From positions 1 through 27,161 of the forward strand of contig DATKIY010000084.1 of the NCBI GenBank assembly GCA_035543875.1: 27,161 bases of DNA, read 5' to 3'. Below, in pieces: positions 1-9,279 of this stretch. The notes under the pieces were generated by a model that was not told the origin of the DNA, ran no database searches, and saw nothing but the letters and a program-made list of their open reading frames with translations. The stretch's first letter is position 1, and each line of letters opens with the position of its first letter. The position numbers and the translations under genes are program-made. Source of the DNA: DATKIY01 sp035543875. Its GTDB lineage: Bacteria; Actinomycetota; Actinomycetes; JAHEKZ01.

Positions 1-2146
1 GCGGCTTCACCGCATTCTTGCCCTTAGTCGGGACGTCGTCGGGAAGTATCTCAGTTACATAAGGTCCGTAACGGCCAGCCTTCGCCACAATCTCGCGACC
101 CGTGTCCGGGTGCACGCCCAGGTCGCGGTCGCCGCTGGGCTCAGCCAACAGCTCCTCGGCGCGTTCTACCGTCAGCTCATCTGGCGTCAGGTCGTGAGGC
201 ACGTTGGCGCGCTGTGCCTCATCACCATCGCCGCGCTGGATGTATGGGCCGTATCTGCCGACACGCAGGACGATGTCGTCGCTGATCGGAATTGAATTGA
301 CGTCGCGCGCGTCAATTTCGCCAAGGTTGCTGACAAGCGGATGCAAGCCCGGAAAGTCACGAGACGGATCTCCGAAATAGAACCCCTCAAGCACTCGCTG
401 TCGTGGCGTCTGGCCGTCCGCGACGCCGTCCAGTACCTCTTCCATCCGCGCCGTGAACGAATAGTCGACCAGATCGGCGAAGTGACGTTCCAGAAGCGTG
501 ACCACACTGAACGCGAGAAATGACGGCACGAGCGCGGTGCCTCGCTTAAAGACGTAACCGCGGTCGACGATGGTTCCCAGAATGGACGCATACGTGGACG
601 GACGCCCGATTCCTCGCTCTTCCAGAGCACGCACCAGGCTTGCCTCGGTGTATCGGGCTGGCGGGTTTGTCGAGTGACCCTCTGGTTCAAGCGAGAGGGC
701 GGTCACGGTGTCGCCTTCTTTGAGTGCCGGAAGTCGACGCTCATCTTCGGACGCACTCTCGTCGCGTTCGGCGTCGGCGTCGCGGCCCTCTTCGTACACA
801 GCCAAGAAGCCGCGGTGCGTAATCACGGTGCCGGTGGCTGAGAACTCAGCGTCACGGCCATCGGACGCCTCAGCGCCGAACCGGACAGTCATGGTGGTTC
901 CGATGGCATCCGACATCTGTGAAGCGAGCGTGCGCTTCCAGATCAGCTCATAGAGCTTGAGCTCGTCGGGTGAAACCTCCCCCGCGATTTGGCCAGGCGT
1001 GCGGAAGGAGTCACCGGCCGGCCGGATCGCTTCGTGTGCCTCTTGGGCGTTCTTGACCTTCTTCGCCCAGCTGCGCGGCTTGTCATTGACATGATCAGCG
1101 CCGTACAACTCTGTCACTTGTGCGCGCGCCGCAGTAACCGCCGTCGTCGACAACGTCGTCGAGTCGGTACGCATATAGGTGATGTAGCCGTTCTCGTACA
1201 GCCGTTGGGCGATGCGCATCGCAGTTTGCGCAGTCATCCTGAGCTTGCGGCTCGCCTCCTGTTGCAACGTCGACGTAATGAAGGGCGCTGCTGGCGATCG
1301 ACGGTACGGCTTCTCCTCAACCGACCGCACGGCCAGCGAGACACCCTCTAGTGCAGCCGCCAACGACCGAGCAGCCACTTCGTCGAGAACGCTGACACCT
1401 GCACGCTTCAGGTTTGCCTGCGCGTCGAAGTCGCTCCCCCGTGCGATTCGAGCACCGTCGACCGCCACCAACGTAGCTTCAAAGTTCGTCGGATCGAACC
1501 TTCCGACGATGTCCCAATACGAAGCAGACATAAACGCCATGCGTTCGCGTTCCCGCTCGACGACCAGCCTCGTTGCCACGGACTGAACCCGTCCGGCGGA
1601 AAGTCCCTGTGTGACTTTCTTCCACAAGACCGGCGAGACCTCGTAGCCATACAGCCGGTCGATGATTCGCCGAGCTTCTTGCGCATCGACTAGTCGTTGG
1701 TCCAACTCACGTGGCGAGTCGACCGCAGCTTGGATTGCGTCACGAGTGATCTCGTGAAAGACCATGCGGCGAACCGGCACCTTTGGGCTGAGCACCTGCA
1801 ACAGATGCCAGGCGATGGCCTCGCCTTCACGGTCCTCGTCAGTGGCCAGGAAGAGTTCGTCAGCGTTAGCCAACATCTTCTTTAGCTCCGCGACTTTGGC
1901 CTTCTTGTCTGAGTCGACGATGTAGAGCGGTTCAAACCCGTTTTCCACGTCGACACCCAGCCTGGCCCACTTCTCCTTCTTATACTTCGCCGGAATGTCC
2001 GCAGCACGTGTCGGAAGATCACGGATATGCCCGACGCTGGCCTCTACTTCATAACCCTCGCCCAGGTAGCCACGGATCGTCTTCGCCTTCGCAGGCGACT
2101 CCACGATCACCAATCGGCGGCTAGAAGCAGCCTGGTTGCTGGCCAC
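1..2146 (-). CDS. topA: DNA topoisomerase I (type IA), 3' end outside window
   Basis: Relaxes negatively supercoiled DNA through a transient 5'-phosphotyrosine link. The reverse strand reads open from a GTG at 2146 to the window edge (715 codons seen). The Toprim domain begins with LVIVESPAKAKTI near residue 12 and has the metal-binding acidic pair D103/D105 (LATDEDREGE). SAGRVQS follows near residue 170, and the active-site tyrosine is Y324 in GYITYMRTDS. Near the end there are two GRYGPY copies, typical of the actinobacterial C-terminal repeats that replace zinc fingers; the usual Lys-rich tail would lie outside the window. The start is supported by GAAGGAG nine bases upstream of the GTG. 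The gene is divergent from the SulP gene. Identity is very secure; only the 3' end is unseen. Confidence 0.97.
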   Translation of the reverse strand, partial: MASNQAASSRRLVIVESPAKAKTIRGYLGEGYEVEASVGHIRDLPTRAADIPAKYKKEKWARLGVDVENGFEPLYIVDSDKKAKVAELKKMLANADELFLATDEDREGEAIAWHLLQVLSPKVPVRRMVFHEITRDAIQAAVDSPRELDQRLVDAQEARRIIDRLYGYEVSPVLWKKVTQGLSAGRVQSVATRLVVERERERMAFMSASYWDIVGRFDPTNFEATLVAVDGARIARGSDFDAQANLKRAGVSVLDEVAARSLAAALEGVSLAVRSVEEKPYRRSPAAPFITSTLQQEASRKLRMTAQTAMRIAQRLYENGYITYMRTDSTTLSTTAVTAARAQVTELYGADHVNDKPRSWAKKVKNAQEAHEAIRPAGDSFRTPGQIAGEVSPDELKLYELIWKRTLASQMSDAIGTTMTVRFGAEASDGRDAEFSATGTVITHRGFLAVYEEGRDADAERDESASEDERRLPALKEGDTVTALSLEPEGHSTNPPARYTEASLVRALEERGIGRPSTYASILGTIVDRGYVFKRGTALVPSFLAFSVVTLLERHFADLVDYSFTARMEEVLDGVADGQTPRQRVLEGFYFGDPSRDFPGLHPLVSNLGEIDARDVNSIPISDDIVLRVGRYGPYIQRGDGDEAQRANVPHDLTPDELTVERAEELLAEPSGDRDLGVHPDTGREIVAKAGRYGPYVTEILPDDVPTKGKNAVKP

Positions 2147-2445
2147 GGACGGCAACTCCTTCAGGTCGAGCGAGAAGGCGGACAGGTCGGATCAACTTTG
2201 CCAACGACCAGCTAAATCTGGCCGAGGGACGGCTGGCAGTAAAACAGACAACGGGGCGGAGTCTGACGGAGTGCCCCGGACCGTTGTCAACCGGAGGGTC
2301 CGCATCGCGTGTCTGCGCGGGACCACTCCAGCATCGCACATCCGTTCGACTGTGGCCGGGCGCGAGCCCGTCAGGGAGCCAAGTACGCCTAAATCTGCCG
2401 AGATCAGCCCCGTCATGCCAGGCTGCGGTGCAGAGGAGGGATCTG
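2147..2445. promoter_or_regulatory. Divergent intergenic region between topA and the SulP gene
   Basis: These 299 bases separate two divergent start codons and must hold both promoters. I see the topA ribosome site (GAAGGAG, about 2156-2162 on the reverse strand) and the SulP site (GAGGAGGG, 2433-2440). No convincing -35/-10 pair was found on either strand. A near-repeat CTAAATCTG(G)CCGAG occurs at 2212-2226 and 2389-2402 in the same orientation. Forward reading frames crossing this region look like non-coding extensions. Confidence 0.5.
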
Positions 2446-4323
2446 TTGACCGAGTCGCCTGTCGAACCACAACTCCGCCCGTTTGCCCGGGTCTACGGTC
2501 ACCGCTCCCCGTTTGCCCACGCGAGCAAACCACCCTTGATCCGCCGCTACCTGCCTTTTGTCATCTCGCTGCGTGGCTACGACGCAAAACGAAGTAGGCA
2601 GGACGTTTCGGCGGGACTCACCGTCATGGCGCTCGCATTGCCGTCAGCAATGGCGTTCGCTGACCTCGCCGGTCTGCCGGTTAGCGCTGGTCTCTACGCG
2701 CTGCTCCTGCCCGTGCTTGCCTACGCAATTCTTGGCTCCTACCGACGGTTGGTGGTCGGGCCAGAGAGCACCGTTTCCATCCTCGTCGCCAGCAGCCTGG
2801 CACCGATGGTCGTCGGCGACCCTGCGCGATACGCAGCACTTGCTGCCGCGCTCGCGATCATCGTGGGCTGCGTCTACCTCCTCGCTTGGGTAGCTCGGCT
2901 CGGTTGGATTGCCGACTACTTTTCGCAGGCCGTGCTCGTTGGTTACATCACAGGCGTCGCGATCGTTCTCATCGTTGCTCAGTCCGGGAAGTTGATTGGC
3001 TTCACCAGCACCTCCACAAGGACAGCAGAAAAGGCTTGGGACACCGTCTCAAACGTCGGCGAAGGTCACCCAGGTACTGCCCTAATCGGTTTTGGGACGA
3101 TTCTCATATTGATAGTGATGGGACGGTTCGCGCCAAAGGTTCCAACTGCACTTCTCGTGGTCGTTATCAGCATCGGTCTGTCGTGGTGGTTGGACTTCGC
3201 CAGCTACGGGGTGGCAGTCGTAGGACACGTCCCTGCCGGACTGCCATCGCTCCAGATCCCAGATATCTCTGGGCGCGACATCGCCTCGTTGATCGGTCCA
3301 GCGCTAGCCATCTTCGTGGTCAGTTTCTCAGACTCGATTCTCGTTGCCCGGTCCTTCGCGATGCGTCATCGCGAGTCGGTTAAGGTCGATCAGGAGATGT
3401 TGGCACTCGGTGTTGGAAACATCACGGCCGGCTTTAGCCAGTCGCTGCCCATAAGCACAAGTAGCTCGCGCACAGCGGTTAACGATCCACTGGCCACCAG
3501 TCAGGTCAGCGGACTAGTTGCCGCAACTGGCGTTCTTGTAGTTTTGCTCTTCTTCACCGAACCTATGCAGTACCTGCCAGAAGCCGTCCTCGGCGCCATC
3601 ATCATCTACGCGGCCGCGCGACTCATCCGACCTGGGTCGTGGCGCGCACTCCGTCGCAGCAGCCGCGCAGAGGTAGTTATTGCCGCCACTGCCACCATCA
3701 CTGTTGTCTTGTTCGGCGTTCTGCCCGGACTTGCGGTTGCTGTCCTGCTTTCCATTCTTGACGTGATACGCCGTAGCGCCCGACCGCCAGACGCAGTGCT
3801 TGGTTACTCGGCAACCAACCAGCGATGGTCCGACGTCACCCAAGCACCTGATGCGCTCGTTGTCCCTGGAATTGTTGTCTACCGGTTGGGCGAACGACTT
3901 TTCTTCGCTAACGCTCACTACGTGAAACGAAGAATCTGGGCGGCTGTCCACGGCGCGCCACCACCAATCCGCTGGTTCATATTCGACGCCGGAGCTACCT
4001 CTGACATCGATGCGAGTGCGCAAGCTGCATTGCACGAGGTGGTAGAGAGCCTTCGCGATGCTGGAACTGGTTTCGCGCTAGCCCGTGCTCACAGCGGACT
4101 GGTGCATGACCTCGAAACAGTCGGACTCATCGACCTCATTGGCACCAACAACATCTATCCCACGGTGGGCACGGCGGTCGCCGGCTGCGAGCTCAGAAGC
4201 AAACAGCTACTGCTTCAGTCCAGTTCCGGCGAAGCGGAGCTGGCTCACGGGCCGGAACCTGTCATAGAGAGTAACGATCAACGTGAGCAGCAAGACGAAG
4301 AACAAAGTGGCGCCGATTTGTAG
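2446..4323 (+). CDS. SulP family anion transporter with C-terminal STAS domain
   Basis: Predicted inner-membrane anion carrier (sulfate, bicarbonate or similar; substrate not readable from sequence). Residues about 35-450 form a multi-helix SulP core beginning DVSAGLTVMALALPSAMAFADLAG, with the family-like segment SLPISTSSSRTAVND. A STAS domain follows (about 505-600; WFIFDAGATSDIDASAQAAL). I chose TTG 2446 because GAGGAGGG lies five bases upstream. The frame stays open to an ATG at 2284, but those extra 54 residues are Arg/Pro/Ser-rich and unlike the family. The last ~40 residues after the STAS domain are hydrophilic low-complexity sequence encoded antisense to the next gene. Length 625 aa, slightly long for a compact SulP. 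No sulfate-assimilation neighbours help assign a substrate. Confidence 0.9.
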   Translation: MTESPVEPQLRPFARVYGHRSPFAHASKPPLIRRYLPFVISLRGYDAKRSRQDVSAGLTVMALALPSAMAFADLAGLPVSAGLYALLLPVLAYAILGSYRRLVVGPESTVSILVASSLAPMVVGDPARYAALAAALAIIVGCVYLLAWVARLGWIADYFSQAVLVGYITGVAIVLIVAQSGKLIGFTSTSTRTAEKAWDTVSNVGEGHPGTALIGFGTILILIVMGRFAPKVPTALLVVVISIGLSWWLDFASYGVAVVGHVPAGLPSLQIPDISGRDIASLIGPALAIFVVSFSDSILVARSFAMRHRESVKVDQEMLALGVGNITAGFSQSLPISTSSSRTAVNDPLATSQVSGLVAATGVLVVLLFFTEPMQYLPEAVLGAIIIYAAARLIRPGSWRALRRSSRAEVVIAATATITVVLFGVLPGLAVAVLLSILDVIRRSARPPDAVLGYSATNQRWSDVTQAPDALVVPGIVVYRLGERLFFANAHYVKRRIWAAVHGAPPPIRWFIFDAGATSDIDASAQAALHEVVESLRDAGTGFALARAHSGLVHDLETVGLIDLIGTNNIYPTVGTAVAGCELRSKQLLLQSSSGEAELAHGPEPVIESNDQREQQDEEQSGADL

Positions 4324-5343
4324 ATCGCCGTTCGACAAGTCGAGCAGCCAGTTTGCAATGACGACCAAAGCGACGTTCAGGCAGGCGAGTGCGACAAAGC
4401 TGAGAGCCAGTGACGAAATTGAGCGTTCGTGTCTGGCCGTCCACAGTCCCAACAGCGAGTTGGCCGTCACCAAGACAAAGACACCTAGGGTTACTTGCAG
4501 CGGCGACGCCTCGATATTGGGGAGGAACTGGGCGAAGACAATGCTCACCAGGGAAATGAGGACCACCTTCTCCAACAAGTTCGCATCGAAGACCCTGCCG
4601 AACTTTGCTCGGAAGGCCGCGACTTCCGCAGCAGTGTCGATTTCCGTCGGCAAAGGGTCGGCGGCCAAGCGCAGACTGTGATCGGCAACAGGAAGCTTGT
4701 TGTGGGCGAACCAGCGGAGGGCGAAGTACAACGCGGCAACCACAATGAGAGCGACCACGACCACCCATGGGCGGTTCGCCACTGCATCAGACCAGCTCGA
4801 CGAGGCGTTCACACCGAATATCTTCTCCTTGATGAGGTCTGTGGTGTCGAGTTGGGCGATGTGGATCCAGTACTCCTGCGGGAGCTTCACAAAGATCCAA
4901 ATGGCGGCTGTAGCTACGACCACGAATCGGGTAGTCATCCGACGCGGCTCCCATCGACTTCGCACCGCCTCGTAGAAGATGAAGAAGTACTCGAACGTGT
5001 TTGGGAAGATGAGTAAGAGTGCACGAACTTGGGTGAACTCGAACGCGACGACACCAACGAGCCGATAGAAGAACAAGAACCGACTGACCCGAAATGCGGA
5101 CTGGTTCGACCAGTTTCGCATCGTGGCCAGGTACGCGATCGTTAGGTAGTAGATATCCAATGCCTTGTCGTAGCTCTGGTATCCCGACAAGTCGTACGAG
5201 GTGAATGCCTGAAAGATTGACTGGTCGACGCCATCCAAAACCAGACACCCAAGGATCGCGGGCAACGGAAACTTGGGGATCAGCAGTGGTAGCAACAGCC
5301 TCGCTACAACAACTGAAACCAGGATGACTGGATCGGGCACCAC
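4207..5343 (-). CDS. Unrecognised polytopic membrane protein, last gene of the hppA operon
   Basis: I do not recognise a characterised family. The 378-residue product is very hydrophobic, with about eight or nine predicted membrane segments (for example near 5-30, 90-125, 140-155, 190-215, 280-330 and 338-360). Two loops are notable: an N-terminal aromatic/Asp-rich stretch (DGVDQSIFQAF, then GYQSYDKALDIYYL) and a soluble loop at about 215-255. The start is GTG 5343, with a second GTG immediately following; GGAG lies eight bases upstream. The first GTG shares one base with the methyltransferase stop (TAGTG), so translation is probably coupled. The 3' end overlaps the opposing SulP gene by 117 bases. 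Its place after hppA suggests a membrane or ion-related role, but this is only inference. Confidence 0.82.
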   Translation of the reverse strand: MVPDPVILVSVVVARLLLPLLIPKFPLPAILGCLVLDGVDQSIFQAFTSYDLSGYQSYDKALDIYYLTIAYLATMRNWSNQSAFRVSRFLFFYRLVGVVAFEFTQVRALLLIFPNTFEYFFIFYEAVRSRWEPRRMTTRFVVVATAAIWIFVKLPQEYWIHIAQLDTTDLIKEKIFGVNASSSWSDAVANRPWVVVVALIVVAALYFALRWFAHNKLPVADHSLRLAADPLPTEIDTAAEVAAFRAKFGRVFDANLLEKVVLISLVSIVFAQFLPNIEASPLQVTLGVFVLVTANSLLGLWTARHERSISSLALSFVALACLNVALVVIANWLLDLSNGDLQIGATLFFVLLLTLIVTLYDRFRPVSQLRFAGTGLKQ

Positions 5344-6842
5344 TAGCCTCGCTCCGCTTTAGATGGGGCTGTATGTATATCGGTATGAAGAAAGCCCTCC
5401 ACCACTAGTTGCCTGACTACGGGTATCGCCCCTTCCAACGCCGCCGCAGGCTCGAGCCCGTACTCGACACCCAGCGCGGCGATCACCTCGCCTATGGGTT
5501 GCCTGCCGTTGGCTCTCCCGAGCAGCTCAACACCAAACTCGTCGATAGGTGCTTCCCAGCAAAAGCCACTGGTACGCCGGGCCACAACCGCCGACTCAGC
5601 AGGAAGGTTCGCGCGGAAGGTTTGTTGCACGGCAACGTCGCTTGCGCAGACCAGCGGCAGCATCAAGAGCTGCGCGTCTGGATGCGATCTCACCGTGTCT
5701 TGACCGGCAAACCAGTTTGCAATCGACGGTCCGAGTGGTTGCCGGACCGATTGGGGAGCATGTTCGAACCTTCGTATTGGCGATTCTTGCCTGCCAGCAC
5801 GCACGGTGATGAGCCCGAAGCCCACGCCAACGATTCCCGCACGTTCCAATGCAGTCAGCCATTCGTCATAACGCAGGTGGTAGTCGAGCTTGAGGTGGTC
5901 ACCTGAGTCGCTCAACCAGGTCTCGACGTACGCAGCGGGGTCCTGCACATCGCGTTGAATTACCCAGGCATCGAGCGGAGAATCCTGCAGCCACGAGCGT
6001 GGGTGCCTCGCCCAGTCGTCGTCCACTATCGCCCAGTTGGCGAGTACCTGGCACCAACCACCATCGCGGAGACGCTCTGCAGCACCACTTACCAGCTGAG
6101 CACAGACCTCATCGCCTGGAAAGCCACTGTCGCGATAGTCGTGGTGAATTGCCTTGGGCGACGCAATGACAAACGGTGGGTTGCTCACAATCAGGTCGAA
6201 GCGTTCACCCAAGACAGGCTCAAACAGGCTCCCTGATCGAAACTCAACGTCAATGCCGTTGAGCGACGCGTTGAAAGCCGCAACCGAAAGGCACCGCTGG
6301 CTGACGTCGGTTGCCACAACTGCGGCCGAATGTCTCGCCAGGTGCAATGCCTGCACCCCACACCCAGTGCCAATGTCCAACGCACGGTCAACCTCTGGTC
6401 GGACGGTGCACTGCGCGAGCATCGTTGAGGCGCCACCGACACCCAGGACATGGTCGGCCTCCAGTGGTTCGCGGCGCCGCCCAGACGGCCAGTCTGCGGC
6501 GACGACCCAGTCCTTGTCATCTACGGCGTACGGGGCGACTTCAACTGCCGCAGCGAGAAGCCCATCGTCTACAGATACGAGATCGCGCAGCGACTCCACG
6601 TTGCAGACGGCGTCCTCAACCAACGAGGGGGAAACTGTCTCACCCAGTAGAAACACTCGCACAACAACGCTCAGCGGCGAGTCATCGCCCGTCAAGACAC
6701 CTTGTGCGGGCGTTATAGCGTCGCGTTCGAGCGCCGCTGCTGCCACCGGGCCGAGAAGATCCTGCACGCCATCAACGGTGTAGTTGACCGCCGCTAAACG
6801 CTGCGCCAGCGCCTGCGCCTCTTGGCGATCTGGAAGCAGCAT
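5343..6842 (-). CDS. Class I SAM-dependent methyltransferase with NPPF motif
   Basis: A 499-residue protein with three parts: an actinobacterial N-terminal domain (about 1-130), a central Rossmann-fold methyltransferase (about 150-300) and an extra C-terminal domain to the end. Motif I is ALDIGTGCG (154-162), the acidic motif II region is VVATDVS (176-181), and motif IV is NPPF (221-224). NPP[YF] is found in enzymes methylating amino groups of nucleic-acid bases or glutamine (RsmC, TrmN6, PrmC types). The substrate cannot be decided: RsmC-like rRNA guanine activity fits NPPF but the flanking domains differ. The ATG lies three bases after the hppA stop, and the gene ends overlapping the next GTG. 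No strong ribosome site of its own is visible, consistent with coupling. I recall the same pairing with hppA in Streptomyces. Confidence 0.88.
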   Translation of the reverse strand: MLLPDRQEAQALAQRLAAVNYTVDGVQDLLGPVAAAALERDAITPAQGVLTGDDSPLSVVVRVFLLGETVSPSLVEDAVCNVESLRDLVSVDDGLLAAAVEVAPYAVDDKDWVVAADWPSGRRREPLEADHVLGVGGASTMLAQCTVRPEVDRALDIGTGCGVQALHLARHSAAVVATDVSQRCLSVAAFNASLNGIDVEFRSGSLFEPVLGERFDLIVSNPPFVIASPKAIHHDYRDSGFPGDEVCAQLVSGAAERLRDGGWCQVLANWAIVDDDWARHPRSWLQDSPLDAWVIQRDVQDPAAYVETWLSDSGDHLKLDYHLRYDEWLTALERAGIVGVGFGLITVRAGRQESPIRRFEHAPQSVRQPLGPSIANWFAGQDTVRSHPDAQLLMLPLVCASDVAVQQTFRANLPAESAVVARRTSGFCWEAPIDEFGVELLGRANGRQPIGEVIAALGVEYGLEPAAALEGAIPVVRQLVVEGFLHTDIHTAPSKAERG

Positions 6843-6845
6843 CGC

Positions 6846-9170
6846 CTAGTCGGCGACGGTGATACTCCGGCGCTTGCTGATCACGACAGCTCCAACCACC
6901 ACTGCAACCGCCGCGACTGCGATGGCCGTTCGGAGCGCCGCATTGGCATCATCTCCGATTGACAGTTGAACGACCGCCGGGGCGATAAGCAGGGCAACCA
7001 GGTTCATAACCTTGATCAGCGGGTTGATCGCCGGGCCAGCGGTGTCCTTGAAGGGGTCACCGACGGTGTCGCCAATGACTGTTGCCTCGTGGGCCTCCGA
7101 CCCCTTACCGCCGAAGTTGCCGTCTTCAACAAACTTCTTGGCGTTGTCCCAGGCACCACCGGAGTTCGACAAGAACACTGCCATCAAAACACCGGTTGCG
7201 ATCGTGCCGGCCAGGAAGGCGCCAAGTGGCCCTACCCCTAAACCGAATCCCACAGCAATCGGAGTGAGGACCGCTAGTAGACCCGGCGTTGCCAGCTCCC
7301 GCAGTGAGTCGCGCGTCACGATGTCGACGACCTTGCCGTACTCAGGCCGTTCCGTCCCATCCATGATGCCGGGGTGGTCCCGGAACTGACGCCGCACCTC
7401 AAAGATCACGGCTCCGGCTGCTCGCGACACTGCGTTGATTGCTAGACCGGAGAACAAGAACACCACCGCGGCGCCTATCAGCAATCCGACGAGGTTGCGA
7501 GGATCTGCTACGTCAAGGATTCCCAGGTACTGTCGCGAGTCCTGAATGTTTAACGCACCCAGCGCGTCGCCAGTTTTGGCAGCTGCCGAGAAGACACCCT
7601 CTCGGAACGACCCGAACAATGCGGTGGCGGCCAAGACGGCCGTAGCGATGGCAATACCTTTTGTGATCGCTTTCGTGGTGTTGCCTACTGCGTCCAAGCT
7701 GGTGAGCACCTTCGCACCCTCGCCAGTGACGTCGCCCGACATCTCAGCGATGCCTTGCGCGTTGTCTGACACCGGACCGAACGTGTCCATGGCGACGATG
7801 ACACCAACAGTCGTTAGAAGGCCGGTACCAGCAAGAGCGACCGCGAACAGCGAGAGGGTGATCGAACCGGCACCGAGCAGGAACGCGCCATAGACCGCGG
7901 TTCCAATCAACAGTGCCGAGTAGACGGCAGACTCCAGGCCAAGCGAGACGCCGGAGAGAATGACCGTCGCTGGTCCTGTGAGCGAGGACTTGGCAACGTC
8001 GTCCACTGGCTTTCGGTTGGTCTCCGTGAAGTACCCGGTCAGCTGCTGGATCGCGGCAGCTAGCACGATTCCGATGAGCACAGCTCCGATGACCAGGAGT
8101 CGCGGGTTGAAGCTGGTGATGTTGATGCCTGCGAAAACCCCACTCTCTCTGGACACGAAGACCCCCTTGAGCTGGGTCGCGTCCGATGGCAGAAGCAGGA
8201 AGGCACCGATGGCCACCAGGATCGCTGATACCGCCGCCGAGATGAAGAAACCACGGTTAATCGCGGTCATCCCCGAGCGGTCGCCCGCCCGCGGAGAGAT
8301 CGTGAAGATTCCAAGAACCGCGGTGACCACGCCGATGGCGGGGATCACCAACGGCAGCACGAGCCCGATCTCTCCGAACGCTGCCTTGCCCAGAATCAGA
8401 GCGGCAACCAAGGTGACCGCGTAGGACTCAAAGAGGTCAGCTGCCATACCGGCGCAGTCACCGACGTTGTCACCAACGTTGTCTGCAATCGTTGCCGCGT
8501 TACGTGGATCATCCTCGGGAATGCCCTGCTCAACCTTGCCAACGAGGTCGGCACCAACGTCAGCCGCCTTGGTGAAGATTCCGCCACCAACACGCATGAA
8601 CATCGCCAGCATGGCGGCGCCAAAACCAAAGCCTTCAAGTACGACGGGAGCGTCACCCTGGTAGATCAGCACGACGACTGCGGCACCAAACAGGCCCAGG
8701 CCGACAGTGAACATGCCGGCAACGCCACCGGTTCGGATCGCGATACGCATGGCAGGGTGCTCGCCGGCGTCCTTGGCGGCCGCGGCAACTCGTACATTCG
8801 CACGAACAGCCAGCCACATGCCGACGTAGCCAGTGGTAGCCGAGAACACGGCACCAACGACGAAGAACAACGACCGGCCGATGCGTTCACTTGTCGCGTC
8901 CGCGGGCAGGAGGAACAGCACGAAGAAGATGATTACGGCGAATACTGCAAGGGTGCGGAACTGCCGTTGGAGATAGGCAGCCGCACCTTCTTGCACTGCG
9001 TGGGAGATCTCCTGCATTTTCTCGGTGCCTTCACCCGCGGCGAGCACTTCTCGAACGAGAAAGCCCGCCACAACGAGTGCGCCCAAAGCGACTACGGCGA
9101 CGACGACGACATAGGTGAGATTCGCCCCATTCAGCGAAAGATCACCCACACTCGAGGCAAGCAGGGACAT
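6846..9170 (-). CDS. hppA: Membrane-bound proton-pumping pyrophosphatase, K+-independent type
   Basis: Hydrolyses pyrophosphate and moves H+ across the membrane. The 774-residue length and about sixteen membrane segments are normal for the family. The substrate-binding signature DVGADLVGKVE is at 204-214, followed by DDPRNAATIADNVGDNVGDCAG; a second conserved block is near 461-500 (DTFGPVSDNAQGIAEMSG). Lys500 and Thr503 in GNTTKAIT sit where K+-dependent enzymes carry Ala and Gly, so this should be a K+-independent H+ pump. ATG 9170 has an AAGGAGG site four bases upstream. It is first in an apparent operon with the methyltransferase and the unknown membrane protein. A possible -10 (TAGACT) lies at about 9233-9238 on the reverse strand. 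Acs in this window generates its substrate. Confidence 0.97.
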   Translation of the reverse strand: MSLLASSVGDLSLNGANLTYVVVVAVVALGALVVAGFLVREVLAAGEGTEKMQEISHAVQEGAAAYLQRQFRTLAVFAVIIFFVLFLLPADATSERIGRSLFFVVGAVFSATTGYVGMWLAVRANVRVAAAAKDAGEHPAMRIAIRTGGVAGMFTVGLGLFGAAVVVLIYQGDAPVVLEGFGFGAAMLAMFMRVGGGIFTKAADVGADLVGKVEQGIPEDDPRNAATIADNVGDNVGDCAGMAADLFESYAVTLVAALILGKAAFGEIGLVLPLVIPAIGVVTAVLGIFTISPRAGDRSGMTAINRGFFISAAVSAILVAIGAFLLLPSDATQLKGVFVSRESGVFAGINITSFNPRLLVIGAVLIGIVLAAAIQQLTGYFTETNRKPVDDVAKSSLTGPATVILSGVSLGLESAVYSALLIGTAVYGAFLLGAGSITLSLFAVALAGTGLLTTVGVIVAMDTFGPVSDNAQGIAEMSGDVTGEGAKVLTSLDAVGNTTKAITKGIAIATAVLAATALFGSFREGVFSAAAKTGDALGALNIQDSRQYLGILDVADPRNLVGLLIGAAVVFLFSGLAINAVSRAAGAVIFEVRRQFRDHPGIMDGTERPEYGKVVDIVTRDSLRELATPGLLAVLTPIAVGFGLGVGPLGAFLAGTIATGVLMAVFLSNSGGAWDNAKKFVEDGNFGGKGSEAHEATVIGDTVGDPFKDTAGPAINPLIKVMNLVALLIAPAVVQLSIGDDANAALRTAIAVAAVAVVVGAVVISKRRSITVAD

Positions 9171-9279
9171 CCGTCCTCCTTGTTGACATGAAGGCAGCGC
9201 AAGCAGGCACCACCGGTAGCGCGCACCGGAGTCTATTCACGGCGATGCCTTCCGGTCAGGGATTCCCGGCGAGTCGCGG

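Noticed and set aside
187..690. A 167-codon reverse frame within topA
   Set aside because: It overlaps topA in a different frame, and the topA frame is the one with conserved motifs.
2284..2445. Extension of the SulP protein to an upstream ATG
   Set aside because: The extra 54 residues are Arg/Ser/Pro-rich and unlike SulP N-termini, while TTG 2446 has a strong ribosome site.
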